Below are positions 57,101-64,000 of a stretch of 64,000 nucleotides of DNA, one piece after another (positions within the stretch are counted from its first letter, which is position 1; every line of letters starts with the position of its first letter). This DNA comes from Ditylenchus dipsaci (taxonomy: Eukaryota > Nematoda > Chromadorea > Rhabditida > Anguinidae): NCBI GenBank assembly GCA_004194705.1, contig SADC01000140.1, positions 124,001-188,000 on the forward strand, read 5' to 3'. Made by a program: the position numbers and the translations under genes. A model generated the notes under the pieces. That model made no database searches, was not told where the DNA came from, and saw nothing but the letters and a program-made list of their open reading frames with translations.

Positions 57101-60100
57101 CCCATTTCGACCATTTTAAAAATGATTTAGGGCCGTACTAGGGTGGAATAGACCAAAAAAGGCCTAAATAAGGTATGTGGATGTGCGCATCTCAACCCAA
57201 GCAACCAAGCCCCCTGCGTCCCCGAGGGACGCTTGAGAGTTAGAGATGCGCACACTCACTTACCTTAGACATAATTCCGAGCAAGACTCTTGATCAAAAA
57301 TGCATTTAGAGGCTCTTTTCGCCAAGTCCATGTTGAAAAACATGGTAAAACAGGCAAAAAGTCGAAATTTTAAAATACCAAAAACTCAATTTTTATCGAC
57401 CAGAACTTGAAAACAATGTCTTTTTTGAACTCTTGAGGCGATTTTGAGTCGATATAGGGTGTTTGGAAACACTTTTAAAAAATGTTAATTGGGGGGGGGG
57501 AGGTTTATGCAAGTAGCGCCTAATTTTTCAATATTTAACACTCTAATGGTCATGTGTAGTAATCGCCATTTTTCTACTCAGAATTTTCTACGTTGTTAAT
57601 TAGACAACTTTTTGCACTGCAACGTCAACACTTCGAACCAGTTTTTTCTGTGAAAATTAAAAGTTGCTTATGTTCATTTTATCTCAAAATGTTCCTGGAG
57701 AGTTACTCTATCAGGTAGGTATTTTGGTATCAAAATTTTCGCATAAAAGTTTGGAGAGGGCACTGAATATCCGCTAAACATACAAGATTCCAGACCTCAT
57801 CCTCACCTCATAGTTACATTTATGAATGCAATATGTATGAAGATATAAATCAAAACACAATTAAGTATTACTTAGACATATTATGTGCGGATGCATTGTG
57901 AACACCAAAAAAACGGATGCGGTGCGGCAAAGGTGGGGAACGCAAAAATAATTCATCATATGAACGCGATTCCGCATCCGCTTCCGCATGCGATTCATTG
58001 TGCACGTAGCAATACTTAGCGATAAATTCTGAGTAGAAAATGGCAATTACTACACTTGATCATTGGATTGTTACCCTGCGTGCACAATGAATCTGCATTC
58101 GCATCCGCATTCGCATGCGGATGCGGAAGCGGTGCGGATGCGGAATTGCGTTCACAATTAAATTTGTTTTTTTGGCGTTCCGCACCGGTTTCCGCATCCG
58201 CACCGCATCCGTTTTTTCGTGTTCACAATGCATCCCCACACAATGTGTCTAAGTAATACTGAATTGTTTTTGATTTATATCTTCACAAATATTTCATGCA
58301 TACCGTATTTACTCTAATAGAGCCAGAGCCTCCAATAGAGGCAGAGCCTCTAATAAAGCCAGAGTCTAGAGGTCGATTGAAAAATAAAGCCAGAGCCTCT
58401 AATAGAGCCAGACCCCAAAGAGTGATTTTACCTACACCTTAATTTTTTTTTACGAAAAATTCGCTGAATAAATTAGCATCTTTGTTTAAATTTGCGCTTT
58501 TTGTTTTGTGGGAATGAATTCAATTCATTGTCACACTTCAGCTGTTGTGATCATTATGTATTTGTTTGATAAAAATAACTTTTTGTTTTAGCTGCATAAT
58601 GGACGATATAGACGCAGCAAGTCTCGTGGATCTTTCGGAAGTCGATGAAGCAAGGTCTCCAAGGAAGGGGAAAGCATACTCAACTGAATTCAAGCTGAAG
58701 GTGATCAAGCACGCGAAAGACAGTAAATCAAAGAACTCCGCTAGCAAGAAGTTCGGAATTGTTACTTATAGGTCAAATTACGACTATTTCTACAAGATCT
58801 ACACGTGTAGCGCAGTGGGTTAGCTTCCCACTTTTTACGTTACGACAATTGGCGCTGTCGAAAGTTCGATCCCGCATGGGTCACGGACATTTAATATTTC
58901 AAAAAGTTCCTCCCATTACATTACATTTCGAAGAAATACCGCTGAGCCTCAGAGCCATGTGTTCAGACCCTCCGGGGCAATAAAAGAGCTTCGGAATTGT
59001 GTCTGGTCCGGTCTGCCCGCGGTGATCTACTGCTAATACGAGGTCACGTTACCCATCAGTCACCGAAAACCAAATCATTTATAACGGAGAAAGGGGAGGA
59101 AGTAGGTGTGAAACGCACTGAAACAATCGAAGTAATTTCATGGCCCTGCCTTCTTACACTTCTTACAAGAAGTTTGATAGGGGAGAATCATCTTAGCGGG
59201 ATGTTTACTCCGGATTCCTAATAGCCCTGCGAACGGTTCCAATAAGTCCATCGAAATATACATTCATACTTAAAAGGGGAGATGTTACATATAGGTCAAA
59301 TTACGAAATCAATTGCGCTCTGCCCGCGCAGGTTCGAATCCTGCCGACTGCGCCAATTGTTGTAACGTAAAAAGTGGGAAGCTATCCACTTTTTACGTTA
59401 CAACAGGAATCGACTGGAGCACAGTAAATGACTGTGTCAAAAGAGGACAAGTTGAAGCTACAAATGTATTTATATCTTTGTTATAGTCGTGTGGAATGAG
59501 CCTTTCAAAGCGAAGATTAGGGAGCTGTACAATCTCTGGATTATGAATGAAGACCGCATGGAATGGACAGTAAATGGGAATCGTAGACCGGCAGCTATGG
59601 ATGTTTACTTGGACTGGATCTGCACTGCATGGGAGTCGCTGCCGAAGGAAATTATTGCCAAGTCTTCTAAAGGTTATTTTAATTGATTTGTATAAAGCTG
59701 TTCATCTGTTTTAGATTGTGGAATAACGGTCTGCCATGACGGAAGTGAAGACGATCTTATCCATTGCTTCAAGGAACACGGACAGGTGCCTGAGGGACGA
59801 TTGATGCTTCAGGAAGCTCGAGCGTGGCTGGATGTCTATCGGGATCAGGACGATGAAATCGATGCCGAGCATGATGAAAAAAACGGCTACTTGAGCGATA
59901 ATTCTTTTAATTTCGAGTTTGATGGTTGAATGTTGTATGTTTGTTCTTTTGATTGTTGACGATTTATTGCTTGATGTTACGTTACAAATAAAATTTTGAT
60001 TGTAATTTGTTGGGATTCAAATATAAAGCCAGAACCTCTAATAGAGCCAGAGTCTGAACGCCGATTGGAAAATAAAGCCAGATCTGGCTCTATTAGAGTG

Positions 60101-61003
60101 AATACGGTAAATGTAAATAAAAGGTGAGATGGTAAAACATACTTTAATTTTTAATTATAACTATTCTAAAGTTTCAGAAAGCAAGTATCAGGCGAACAAA
60201 GTAAAAAAGATTATCTCGAGTTAATAATATAAGCGTCAATACCACAAAATAATTCAAAATTTTGATCGGCCTCCGCGCCACATCCGCATCCGCTAAGCCT
60301 ATTGTGAACATAGTTGAACCGCCGCCGGCGGCACCCCTTCAGTCACCTTCGGCGGCCCCCCGGCGGTGCCGGCGGTCATAGTTTTTCGAGATGATTGTGC
60401 CGCTCTCATCTTAAAAAAGTATGACCGCCGGGCACCGCCGGGGCCGCCGAAGGTAACTGAAGCGGTGCCGCCGGCGGCGGTCCAACTATGATTGTGAACA
60501 CTCTTTTGCAACGTCTGCGGACCGCATTGTGGAGGCATTGTGAACACCAAAATATACGGATGCGGTGCGGATGCGGACGAAAAACGGATCATTGTGCACG
60601 TAGGGTTAAAGAAACCAGTTTAATTCTGAGGAAAATATTTGCAAAAATATTAAACGAGTTTTGGTTTCTCTAAATATACTAGTCGCTATTATTCAGAATA
60701 GTTTACATTTATCATGTGGAGAATGTGTTCGTAGATGGCAGACTCTGGTTTCGGAGACCTACTCTGAAATTATAATATAATTTAACTACACTTATTGAGC
60801 TTAGCCTTGTACCTACAAGACTCCACGATGACATCGAAGAGACTTGTGTATTCACCTAAAGCGTGGGTTTTCTTGGAGCGAGCTCTGTCTGTGAACCAGT
60901 TATTAGTTAGCACACCAACTTTAATTCCTTCTGCTTTCAATGTTTCGATTAAATGGATCCATCTCAAATCAATTTCAAACGCGGAATTGGCACAATCAAA
61001 TAA
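45115..61003 (-). CDS. ACAD10-like: HAD + APH-kinase-like + acyl-CoA dehydrogenase fusion
   Basis: This is an ACAD10/ACAD11-type enzyme; relatives phosphorylate 4-hydroxyacyl-CoAs and process them in fatty-acid catabolism (mitochondrion or peroxisome). Minus-strand exons from the 5' side: HAD at 61003-60813 ([20 protein letters not shown]), 60763-60707 ([11 protein letters not shown]) and 56263-56180 ([17 protein letters not shown]). APH domain at about 56020-55820 ([14 protein letters not shown]), 54290-54181 ([14 protein letters not shown]), 54150-53945 ([16 protein letters not shown]), about 53880-53745 (LVHGDFR) and 52409-51970 (LDNLIFHP.., [17 protein letters not shown]). ACAD domain at about 49190-49054, 48980-48750, 48706-48538 ([18 protein letters not shown]), 46690-46225 ([45 protein letters not shown]), about 45555-45415 and 45340-45115 ([13 protein letters not shown]). 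Catalytic HGD..N, DW and ADGPD residues are present. The HAD N terminus (motif DxD) was not found. At least six one-base losses interrupt conserved blocks. Introns contain a MULE and many MITEs. Confidence 0.9.
46759..46832 (+). repeat. tRNA-like sequence, probable SINE head or tRNA pseudogene
   Basis: The 74 bases have a T-arm GCTGG-TTCAATT-CCAGC, a B box GGTTCAATTCC, an A-box-like TAGTGTGATGGC, and an acceptor pairing GGTGGAG with CACCACC (one mismatch). The anticodon arm pairs poorly and the base before the putative anticodon is C rather than T, so it is not a credible functional tRNA. It lies in an ACAD10 intron. Confidence 0.5.
47200..47990. repeat. Foldback element with GC-rich central hairpin (ACAD10 intron)
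   Basis: Arms of about 300 bases pair across a centre near 47595. Examples are GGGTTCGACGGG with its mate at about 47920, TAGACGTCTTCTGAGTGACT with a mate at about 47870, and CCTTGGGGACCA with TGGTCCCCAAGG. The middle has TTTGTGTCTAAGGTATGTG facing CACTTACCTTAGACATAA, around CTCAAGCCTCCCGCG / CGCGGGGCTTGAG. The central part is shared with 57165-57340 and, in one arm, with 63265-63355. Confidence 0.65.
50040..51610 (-). CDS. FLYWCH + MULE transposase inside an ACAD10 intron
   Basis: The minus strand begins with a FLYWCH-type finger: [18 protein letters not shown], then [19 protein letters not shown] and [12 protein letters not shown] (about 51560-51400, one missing base before YWRC). The MULE core follows: [20 protein letters not shown] (first Asp, about 50965), [20 protein letters not shown] (about 50880), [17 protein letters not shown] (second Asp, about 50720), [18 protein letters not shown], and the tail [20 protein letters not shown] (about 50265) and [20 protein letters not shown]. 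Catalytic DDE-type residues appear present. It is the best preserved MULE in the window. There is no Ulp1 module after it. It shares its orientation with ACAD10. Element ends were not found. Confidence 0.8.
51805..51912. repeat. Tandem GCGCGGAAATGTCG repeat
   Basis: About seven degenerate copies of a 14-17 base unit (GGCGCGGAAATGTC, with GCGCGCAAATGTCGG variants) lie head to tail between the MULE gene and the next ACAD10 exon. It may be a subterminal array of the MULE. Confidence 0.7.
52579..52742. mobile_element. Hairpin MITE copy G (variant centre)
   Basis: The outer arms have CGCAGCGGCATGTGCAAAA, AATTTGAATTGGCGGGGAC and the complement GTCCCCCGCCAATTCAAATT. The centre is replaced by another perfect stem, TCTTTCGTCTATCAGTGTAC and its complement. 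The plus and minus open frames here are mirror images of the stem. Confidence 0.7.
53021..53440. mobile_element. 420-bp pogo-type MITE (ACAD10 intron)
   Basis: TA-flanked ends CAGTTAAAACTCGTTATAAC and GTTATAGCGAATTTTAACTG. GGGTCCGACACTTTTTTAGC, GTTCTGTTTTGACAGTC and CTCGATATAACGAAACTC are family words. Non-coding. Confidence 0.8.
54360..54620. repeat. ATCAACCGGTTGAT-rich repeat
   Basis: The palindromic word CAACCGGTTGAT and related CCGGTTGATT / AATCAACCGG units occur more than ten times in about 250 bases within an ACAD10 intron. It is similar in style to the subterminal arrays of the hAT elements. Ends not defined. Confidence 0.55.
55044..55250. mobile_element. 207-bp hAT-like MITE (ACAD10 intron)
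   Basis: The inverted ends TAGGGCTGCCAT and ATGGCAGCCCTG are flanked by AGCTGAAC (55036-55043) and AGCTAAAC (55251-55258), a 7-of-8 match. The interior (TTTTATCTAGTGCTTATTGC, AAAAAGATTTTGACTAAAAA) recurs at 24160-24300 and 49780-49885, which are probably decayed copies. Confidence 0.7.
56565..56700. repeat. TTTGACCGGTCAAATGACC-rich repeat
   Basis: The words GACCGGTCAAATGACC and CATTTGACC recur in both orientations over about 130 bases in an ACAD10 intron. It resembles one arm of a subterminal array. No partner was located. Confidence 0.5.
56915..57535. repeat. Foldback element around a shared hairpin
   Basis: The arms pair: CTTGCATACACCCTCCCCCC against GGGGGGGGGAGGTTTATGCAAG, and CACCCTATATCGACTCAAAA against TTTTGAGTCGATATAGGGTG. 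The centre (57165-57272) is the TAAGGTATGTGG..CACTTACCTTAGACAT hairpin also seen at 47545-47645. Confidence 0.65.
57890..58235. repeat. CCGCATCCGC-rich inverted repeats
   Basis: Two facing blocks carry GGATGCGGTGCGG and CCGCATCCGCTTCCGCATGC. Outer words ATTGTGAACAC and GTTCACAATGCATCC, and inner words TTGTGCACG and GTGCACAATGAAT, are complementary. Related sequence occurs at 60270-60605, where it flanks a GC-rich palindrome. Probably the ends of one or two DNA elements. Confidence 0.55.
58599..59928 (+). pseudogene. pogo/Tigger-like DDE_1 transposase, internally deleted
   Basis: The N terminus is [20 protein letters not shown], then [20 protein letters not shown] and SASKKFGI, the psq/CENP-B-type helix-turn-helix. 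Reading stops at the LTR insertion (58760). After it the C-terminal part of the DDE domain is readable: [56 protein letters not shown] and an acidic tail ending SFNFEFDG before TGA (59926). The first two catalytic carboxylate regions are deleted. The C-terminal block matches C1 (15850-16906), so both derive from one family. Confidence 0.8.
58760..59405 (+). mobile_element. 646-bp mini-LTR (TRIM-like) element with tRNA fragment
   Basis: The 5-bp duplication GGAAT flanks it (58755-58759 and 59406-59410). The 5' LTR (58760-58847) and 3' LTR (59283-59405) both start TGTTAC.TATAGGTCAAATT and end TTTTTACGTTAC.ACA. After the 5' LTR comes TTGGCGCTGTCG (primer-binding type). Before the 3' LTR is the purine tract AAAAGGGGAGA. 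The LTRs differ inside: the 5' copy has an A-box-like TAGCGCAGTGGGTTAG, the 3' copy has GGTTCGAATCC and CGACTGCGCCA, the 3' part of a tRNA. There is no coding capacity beyond an unrecognised 74-codon frame. Confidence 0.8.
60300..60495. repeat. GC-rich palindrome of CCGCCGGCGG words
   Basis: The ends CATAGTTGAACCGCCGCCGG and CGGCGGTCCAACTATG are complementary. The arms (about 80 bases each) are composed of GGCGGTGCCGGCGG, CCTTCGGCGGCC and complements, and the central 40 bases are AT-rich. It is a sharp GC island in AT-rich DNA, nested in CCGCATCCGC-type repeat sequence. It reads as a MITE. Confidence 0.65.
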
Positions 61004-61319
61004 CTGAGAAAAGATTGGCAAGAAAGCATGCCCTGACAGATTATTATTCTAAAATACGTGTTTTTTGTGCAAAGTAAGACATCAATATTTTATTAATTTA
61101 GGTAATTTTTGAAACTTTACCATACACTCTAAAAGAGCTCGAAAGGTGCAAAAAACGAAAGTTTCAGACCACTCGAGTTAAGGGGGGAAGCAATTAAAGG
61201 AAATATGGTGAAATAAAGATGATGATATATTAGATTTTTACAAAAAAACAAAAACAAATTTTGTTTCTATTTTGAGTTTTAAGAAAGCTAGAAAATATAA
61301 AGGTGTAGGGCTGAGCAAA

Positions 61320-62215
61320 AAAACATACTTTATGTGTTAGAAAAATAAATGGGAATGCAGAATTACAACTAAAAAATTTGTACAAAAAAAGTTTGTTTGC
61401 TCCAAACAAAAGTCTTTTGACCCAAAAAAAAAGTCTTTTTTCGCCAAATAAAAGTGTTTTTGCTCCAGCTAAATTTCGACCAAAAAAAAGTCTTTTTGCT
61501 CCAAAAAAAGGCTCTACCCTGTTTCGTCCCAAATTGTTTCCGCCAAAACGTTACATTTTTAATTAATTAGTTTTCTACCTATGGTTTTTCTAACTAATTT
61601 TGTAGATATTCTCATTTACAAGTTTATACTTAAATTGATGCTAGAGAGCAGGGCTACATTTTGCATATAAGGTTGTATATGACCATGTCTGCAATATTTG
61701 CTGAAAACCCTAAAATTTCCGGAATCCTGGACTTTTTGAAAACTTTTGGGGTTTTTCAGCAAATATTGCAGACATTGGTCATATACAACCTTATATGCAA
61801 AATGTAGCCCTGCTCTCTAGCATCAATTTAAGTATAAACTTGTAAATGAGAATATCTACAAAATTAGTTAGAAAAACCATAGGTAGAAAACTAATTAATT
61901 AAAAATGTAACGTTTTTGGCGTTTTTGAAACAATTTGGACGAAACAGGTAGAGCCCCTTTTTTTGGAGCAAAAAGACTTTTTTTGGGTCAAAATTTAGCT
62001 GGAGCAAAAACACTTTTATTTGGCGAAAAAACTTTTTTTTGGTCAAAAAGACTTTTGTTTTGGTCAAATATTTTTGGTTCAAAAGACTTTTTTGGGTCAA
62101 AAAAGACTTTTTTTTGTCCAAAAAGACTTTGTTTGGAGCAAACAACCTTTTTTTGTACAAATTTTTTTAGTTGTAATTCTGCATTCCCATTTATTTCTAA
62201 CACATAAAGTATGTT
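61320..62215. repeat. Near-perfect 0.9-kb foldback palindrome
   Basis: Arms of about 430 bases pair from CATACTTTATGTGTTAGAAA / TTTCTAACACATAAAGTATG inward to GGTTGTATATGACCA.GTCTG / CAGACATTGGTCATATACAA around 61725. The outer 150 bases of each arm repeat TTTGCTCCAAA / AAAAGTCTTTTTG-type words. Open frames rich in Lys-Lys-Ser-Leu-Phe on both strands are produced by this array. Confidence 0.8.
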
Positions 62216-62234
62216 TTTTGGGGCAAACTGTTAT

Positions 62235-62550
62235 TTGGGGGTTTAGTAAACCCGGTTTACTAAGAAGCGGTTAAATATTTGCGAGAAAAATCGATTGAAT
62301 GGGTCAGAATTCCAGTCAGATGGACTATATGGTTCCACCCTGAACCATTCTCAACCATCTTAAACCACTCTAAACCATCCAAACCAGTATCTAAATCCCC
62401 TAAATCCGTGCTTAGGGCGGTTTAAGAAGTTAAGATGGTTAAGGGTGGAATTGTGAGCGTGTAAGCCCATCGGACCCGAAATCTGATCCGCTCAATCGAA
62501 TTTTCGCAAAAAGTTTACCCCCCCCTTTTTAAACCCCGAAAAAACCAACT
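62235..62550. repeat. Inverted repeat with AAACCA-type words
   Basis: TTTGCGAGAAAAATCGATTG on the left pairs with CAATCGAATTTTCGCAAAAA on the right, and TGGTTCCACCC with GGGTGGAATTG. The middle holds AACCATCTTAAACCA and its complement. Non-coding. Confidence 0.55.
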
Positions 62551-62659
62551 TTCAGCGGCTTCTGGCCATTCCGGGGTGGGATTTTGAGAGATCCAAGTTA
62601 TTCCCTGACTGAAAAATTCAAATTCCCAAAAATTTTGACTAAAAACGACGAGAAAACTT

Positions 62660-62755
62660 TTTTCGGTAAGAAAAAAGTAATTTTGCGGTAAGAAAAAAGT
62701 ATTTTGCCGTAAGAAAAAAGTATTTTGCCGTAAGAAAAAAGTATTTGTGGGTAGA
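62660..62755. repeat. Tandem CGGTAAGAAAAAAGTATTTTG repeat
   Basis: About four head-to-tail copies of a 21-base unit (GGTAAGAAAAAAGTATTTTG with G/C changes), with degenerate copies to 62850. It is a minisatellite-like array without coding potential. Confidence 0.7.
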
Positions 62756-62883
62756 AAAATAAGTATTTCGCGGGAAAATCAAATTGCGGTAATAAAAAAA
62801 TGATTTGCGGTAATTTTCAAGTGTTTTGGCGTAAGAAAAAAATATTATCCCTATTTTAACCTTTGTAACTATTCTTGTAACTA

Positions 62884-63038
62884 CCGTATTTTCTCTATTA
62901 ATGAACCGGGTTCATTATTTTTCAACCCTTCAAAAATGTTGAAATTATAAATCAAAAATGGCCCTAACTCTGAAATCCTAGTCAAAAATCGAGGGGGGGT
63001 TCATTATTAGAGAGGGGTTCATTAATAGAGAAATACGG
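62884..63038. mobile_element. CCGTATTT-family MITE C5
   Basis: TA-flanked inverted ends CCGTATTTTCTCTATTAATG and CATTAATAGAGAAATACGG. GGTTCATTATT recurs near both ends. It is 155 bp, the shortest copy of this family in the window. Confidence 0.8.
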
Positions 63039-63807
63039 TATTTCTCGCCACGAAAGTAATAATTAAAAAAAAATGCAGGCCAAAGTATATAGTACTTTCA
63101 TGGACCAAGCCAATCAGCGGATGGACCCCGTGGTTTTGCACCTAAGCCTAGCGCTTTTTGAGTGCTAGGCTAAATTTTTGGATGCTGGGCCTCTGTCCCG
63201 CCTTGTAGAACGAGGGGAAGTGCTCTTCCGTGAAAAAAACAAAGATGTTGAACACACTTTTGAATACTGGGTCTTACCGCATAAATAACTCTGGTATGCA
63301 TGTTTTTTCATGCATCCAGAGTCGCTTTCGAGTGATTTGTGTCTAAGGTATGTGTGGGTGGAGAAAAAGGAACATTATATACAGCATTTCCTCAAATTAG
63401 AGCCCATGCTCTATCAAGTGCCCATTTTCTAATCCGCGCCTATGCTGGAGGGAGATCGTAATATTAGCTCACATTCGCTCTGATAATATTCTGATTCCTG
63501 GTAATACTCGCTCTGATAAGCACCCACCCCTCCAGTTTTATAAAAACTCTATTTTTTACAGAAAACCAAAAAAGGGCCGCCACATTTATTGCAAAAAAAC
63601 AAAGTCCAAAATTATTGGATAATACTTGAAAAAGAAAAATAATTAAGACTGCAAAAGAATTATTAAAGGGGGGAGGGGGTACACTTCATATACGCATCGC
63701 CCAAAATCGACTGTTCTTATCCCGCTAGGTGCACATTTACTTACTTTTTACTAACTTCACTGACTTCTAGAGCCAAAATTCATCGAGCGATCGATTGCAT
63801 TCATTTT
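63039..63807. other. Right-edge spacer, no gene seen
   Basis: At 63265-63355 one arm of the TTTCGAGTGATTTGTGTCTAAG / GTATGTG hairpin repeat is present, including a stem CTCTGGTATGCATG / CATGCATCCAGAG. At 63385-63540 several GCTCTGATAA-type words recur. The rest is AT-rich and unassigned. Confidence 0.4.
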
Positions 63808-63960
63808 CAGCACTGCTTTGCTATCAGCAACTGCCTCAATTTTGCGATTTCAAGCAAATGACCATCAAAATCAAAGAAACCAGCCAAAATGATGCGTACT
63901 TAGTCTCACATAGCCTGAGCCTCCACCAATTTTATTAATTTTTCAACGCGTTTAGTGACT
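63808..63960 (-). CDS. Possible VOC/glyoxalase-superfamily C-terminal exon (partial)
   Basis: The minus frame reads AGFFDFDGHLLEIAKLRQLL and ends IAKQC before TGA at 63808. It resembles the FxDPDGHLxE metal-site motif of vicinal-oxygen-chelate proteins. Just upstream VEKLIKLVEAQAM resembles the preceding helix, and SFW could be the FWGGYSG block, but the frame changes between them. The gene would continue beyond the window. Two similar 30-base blocks (63760-63788 and 63950-63979) flank it. This is tentative and rests on one motif. Confidence 0.35.
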
Positions 63961-64000
63961 TTCTAGAGTCAGAATTTCATGGAGAACCAGATAGGATTAT

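Larger units (their letters stand above)
58303..60107 (+). mobile_element. pogo-type transposon, CCGTATTT family copy C4
   Basis: TA-flanked inverted ends CCGTATTTACTCTAATAGAG and CTCTATTAGAGTGAATACGG. The subterminal word AGCCAGAGCCTCTAATA recurs at both ends. It contains a broken DDE_1 transposase (58599-59928) and a small LTR element (58760-59405). This copy links the short CCGTATTT MITEs to a transposase source. Confidence 0.85.

Noticed and set aside
61378..62274. Lys/Phe/Ser-rich ORFs on both strands
   Set aside because: They are produced by AAAAGTCTTTTTG-type arrays in the arms of a perfect palindrome; mirrored frames show they are structural artefacts.
63275..63355. Spliced-leader RNA gene
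   Set aside because: A 22-base leader-like end followed by GTATGTG looked tempting, but there is no Sm-type site downstream and the block is one arm of an inverted-repeat family.

Overview
This looks like an AT-rich animal nuclear genome window with a heavy transposon load. Every host gene has short GT..AG introns (many about 35-55 bases) and there are no bacterial signals. The spliceosomal SF3B6 protein reads most like the nematode forms ([19 protein letters not shown]), so a nematode is my best guess, at low confidence.

Six host genes can be read: the 3' half of a Wnt ligand (+, 5618-7336); SF3B6/p14 (-, 7525-8420); an OTUD6-type deubiquitinase (+, 9220-10372); an ELMO-domain protein (+, 10545-12049); an intact seven-helix GPCR (+, 32686-39800); and an ACAD10-type fusion of HAD, kinase-like and acyl-CoA dehydrogenase domains (-, 61003-45115). 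A possible VOC/glyoxalase tail lies at the right edge. OTUD6, ELMOD, ACAD10 and several transposases carry repeated one-base deletions inside conserved motifs, whereas SF3B6 and the GPCR are clean. That pattern looks more like uncorrected long-read indels than coordinated gene death, but it cannot be settled here.

Nearly everything else is mobile DNA, much of it datable by target-site duplications (TSDs). A complete 4.3 kb hAT element (892-5210, 8-bp TSD) carries a BED-finger transposase and contains a nested repeat. A 9.9 kb hAT-like element (18488-28352, 8-bp TSD) holds three insertions: a deleted piggyBac (TTAA), a 3.8 kb MULE with a 9-bp TSD that encodes FLYWCH, MULE transposase and a Ulp1-type protease, and a gag-only LTR element with a 5-bp TSD. 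A second MULE-plus-Ulp1 copy lies at 13300-15360. Other MULEs sit inside introns of the GPCR and ACAD10 genes. A pogo-type element (58303-60107) is interrupted by a 646-bp mini-LTR element that has a 5-bp TSD and a tRNA fragment inside one LTR.

Most introns and spacers are further filled by short inverted-repeat families: CAGTC..CGATATAACG, CCGTATTT..CTCTAATA, and a seven-copy hairpin family. There are also several very long foldback palindromes (for example 61320-62215, 40008-41163 and 47200-47990). Genes and transposons interact mainly through insertion into introns. The coding exons next to the insertions stay recognisable.
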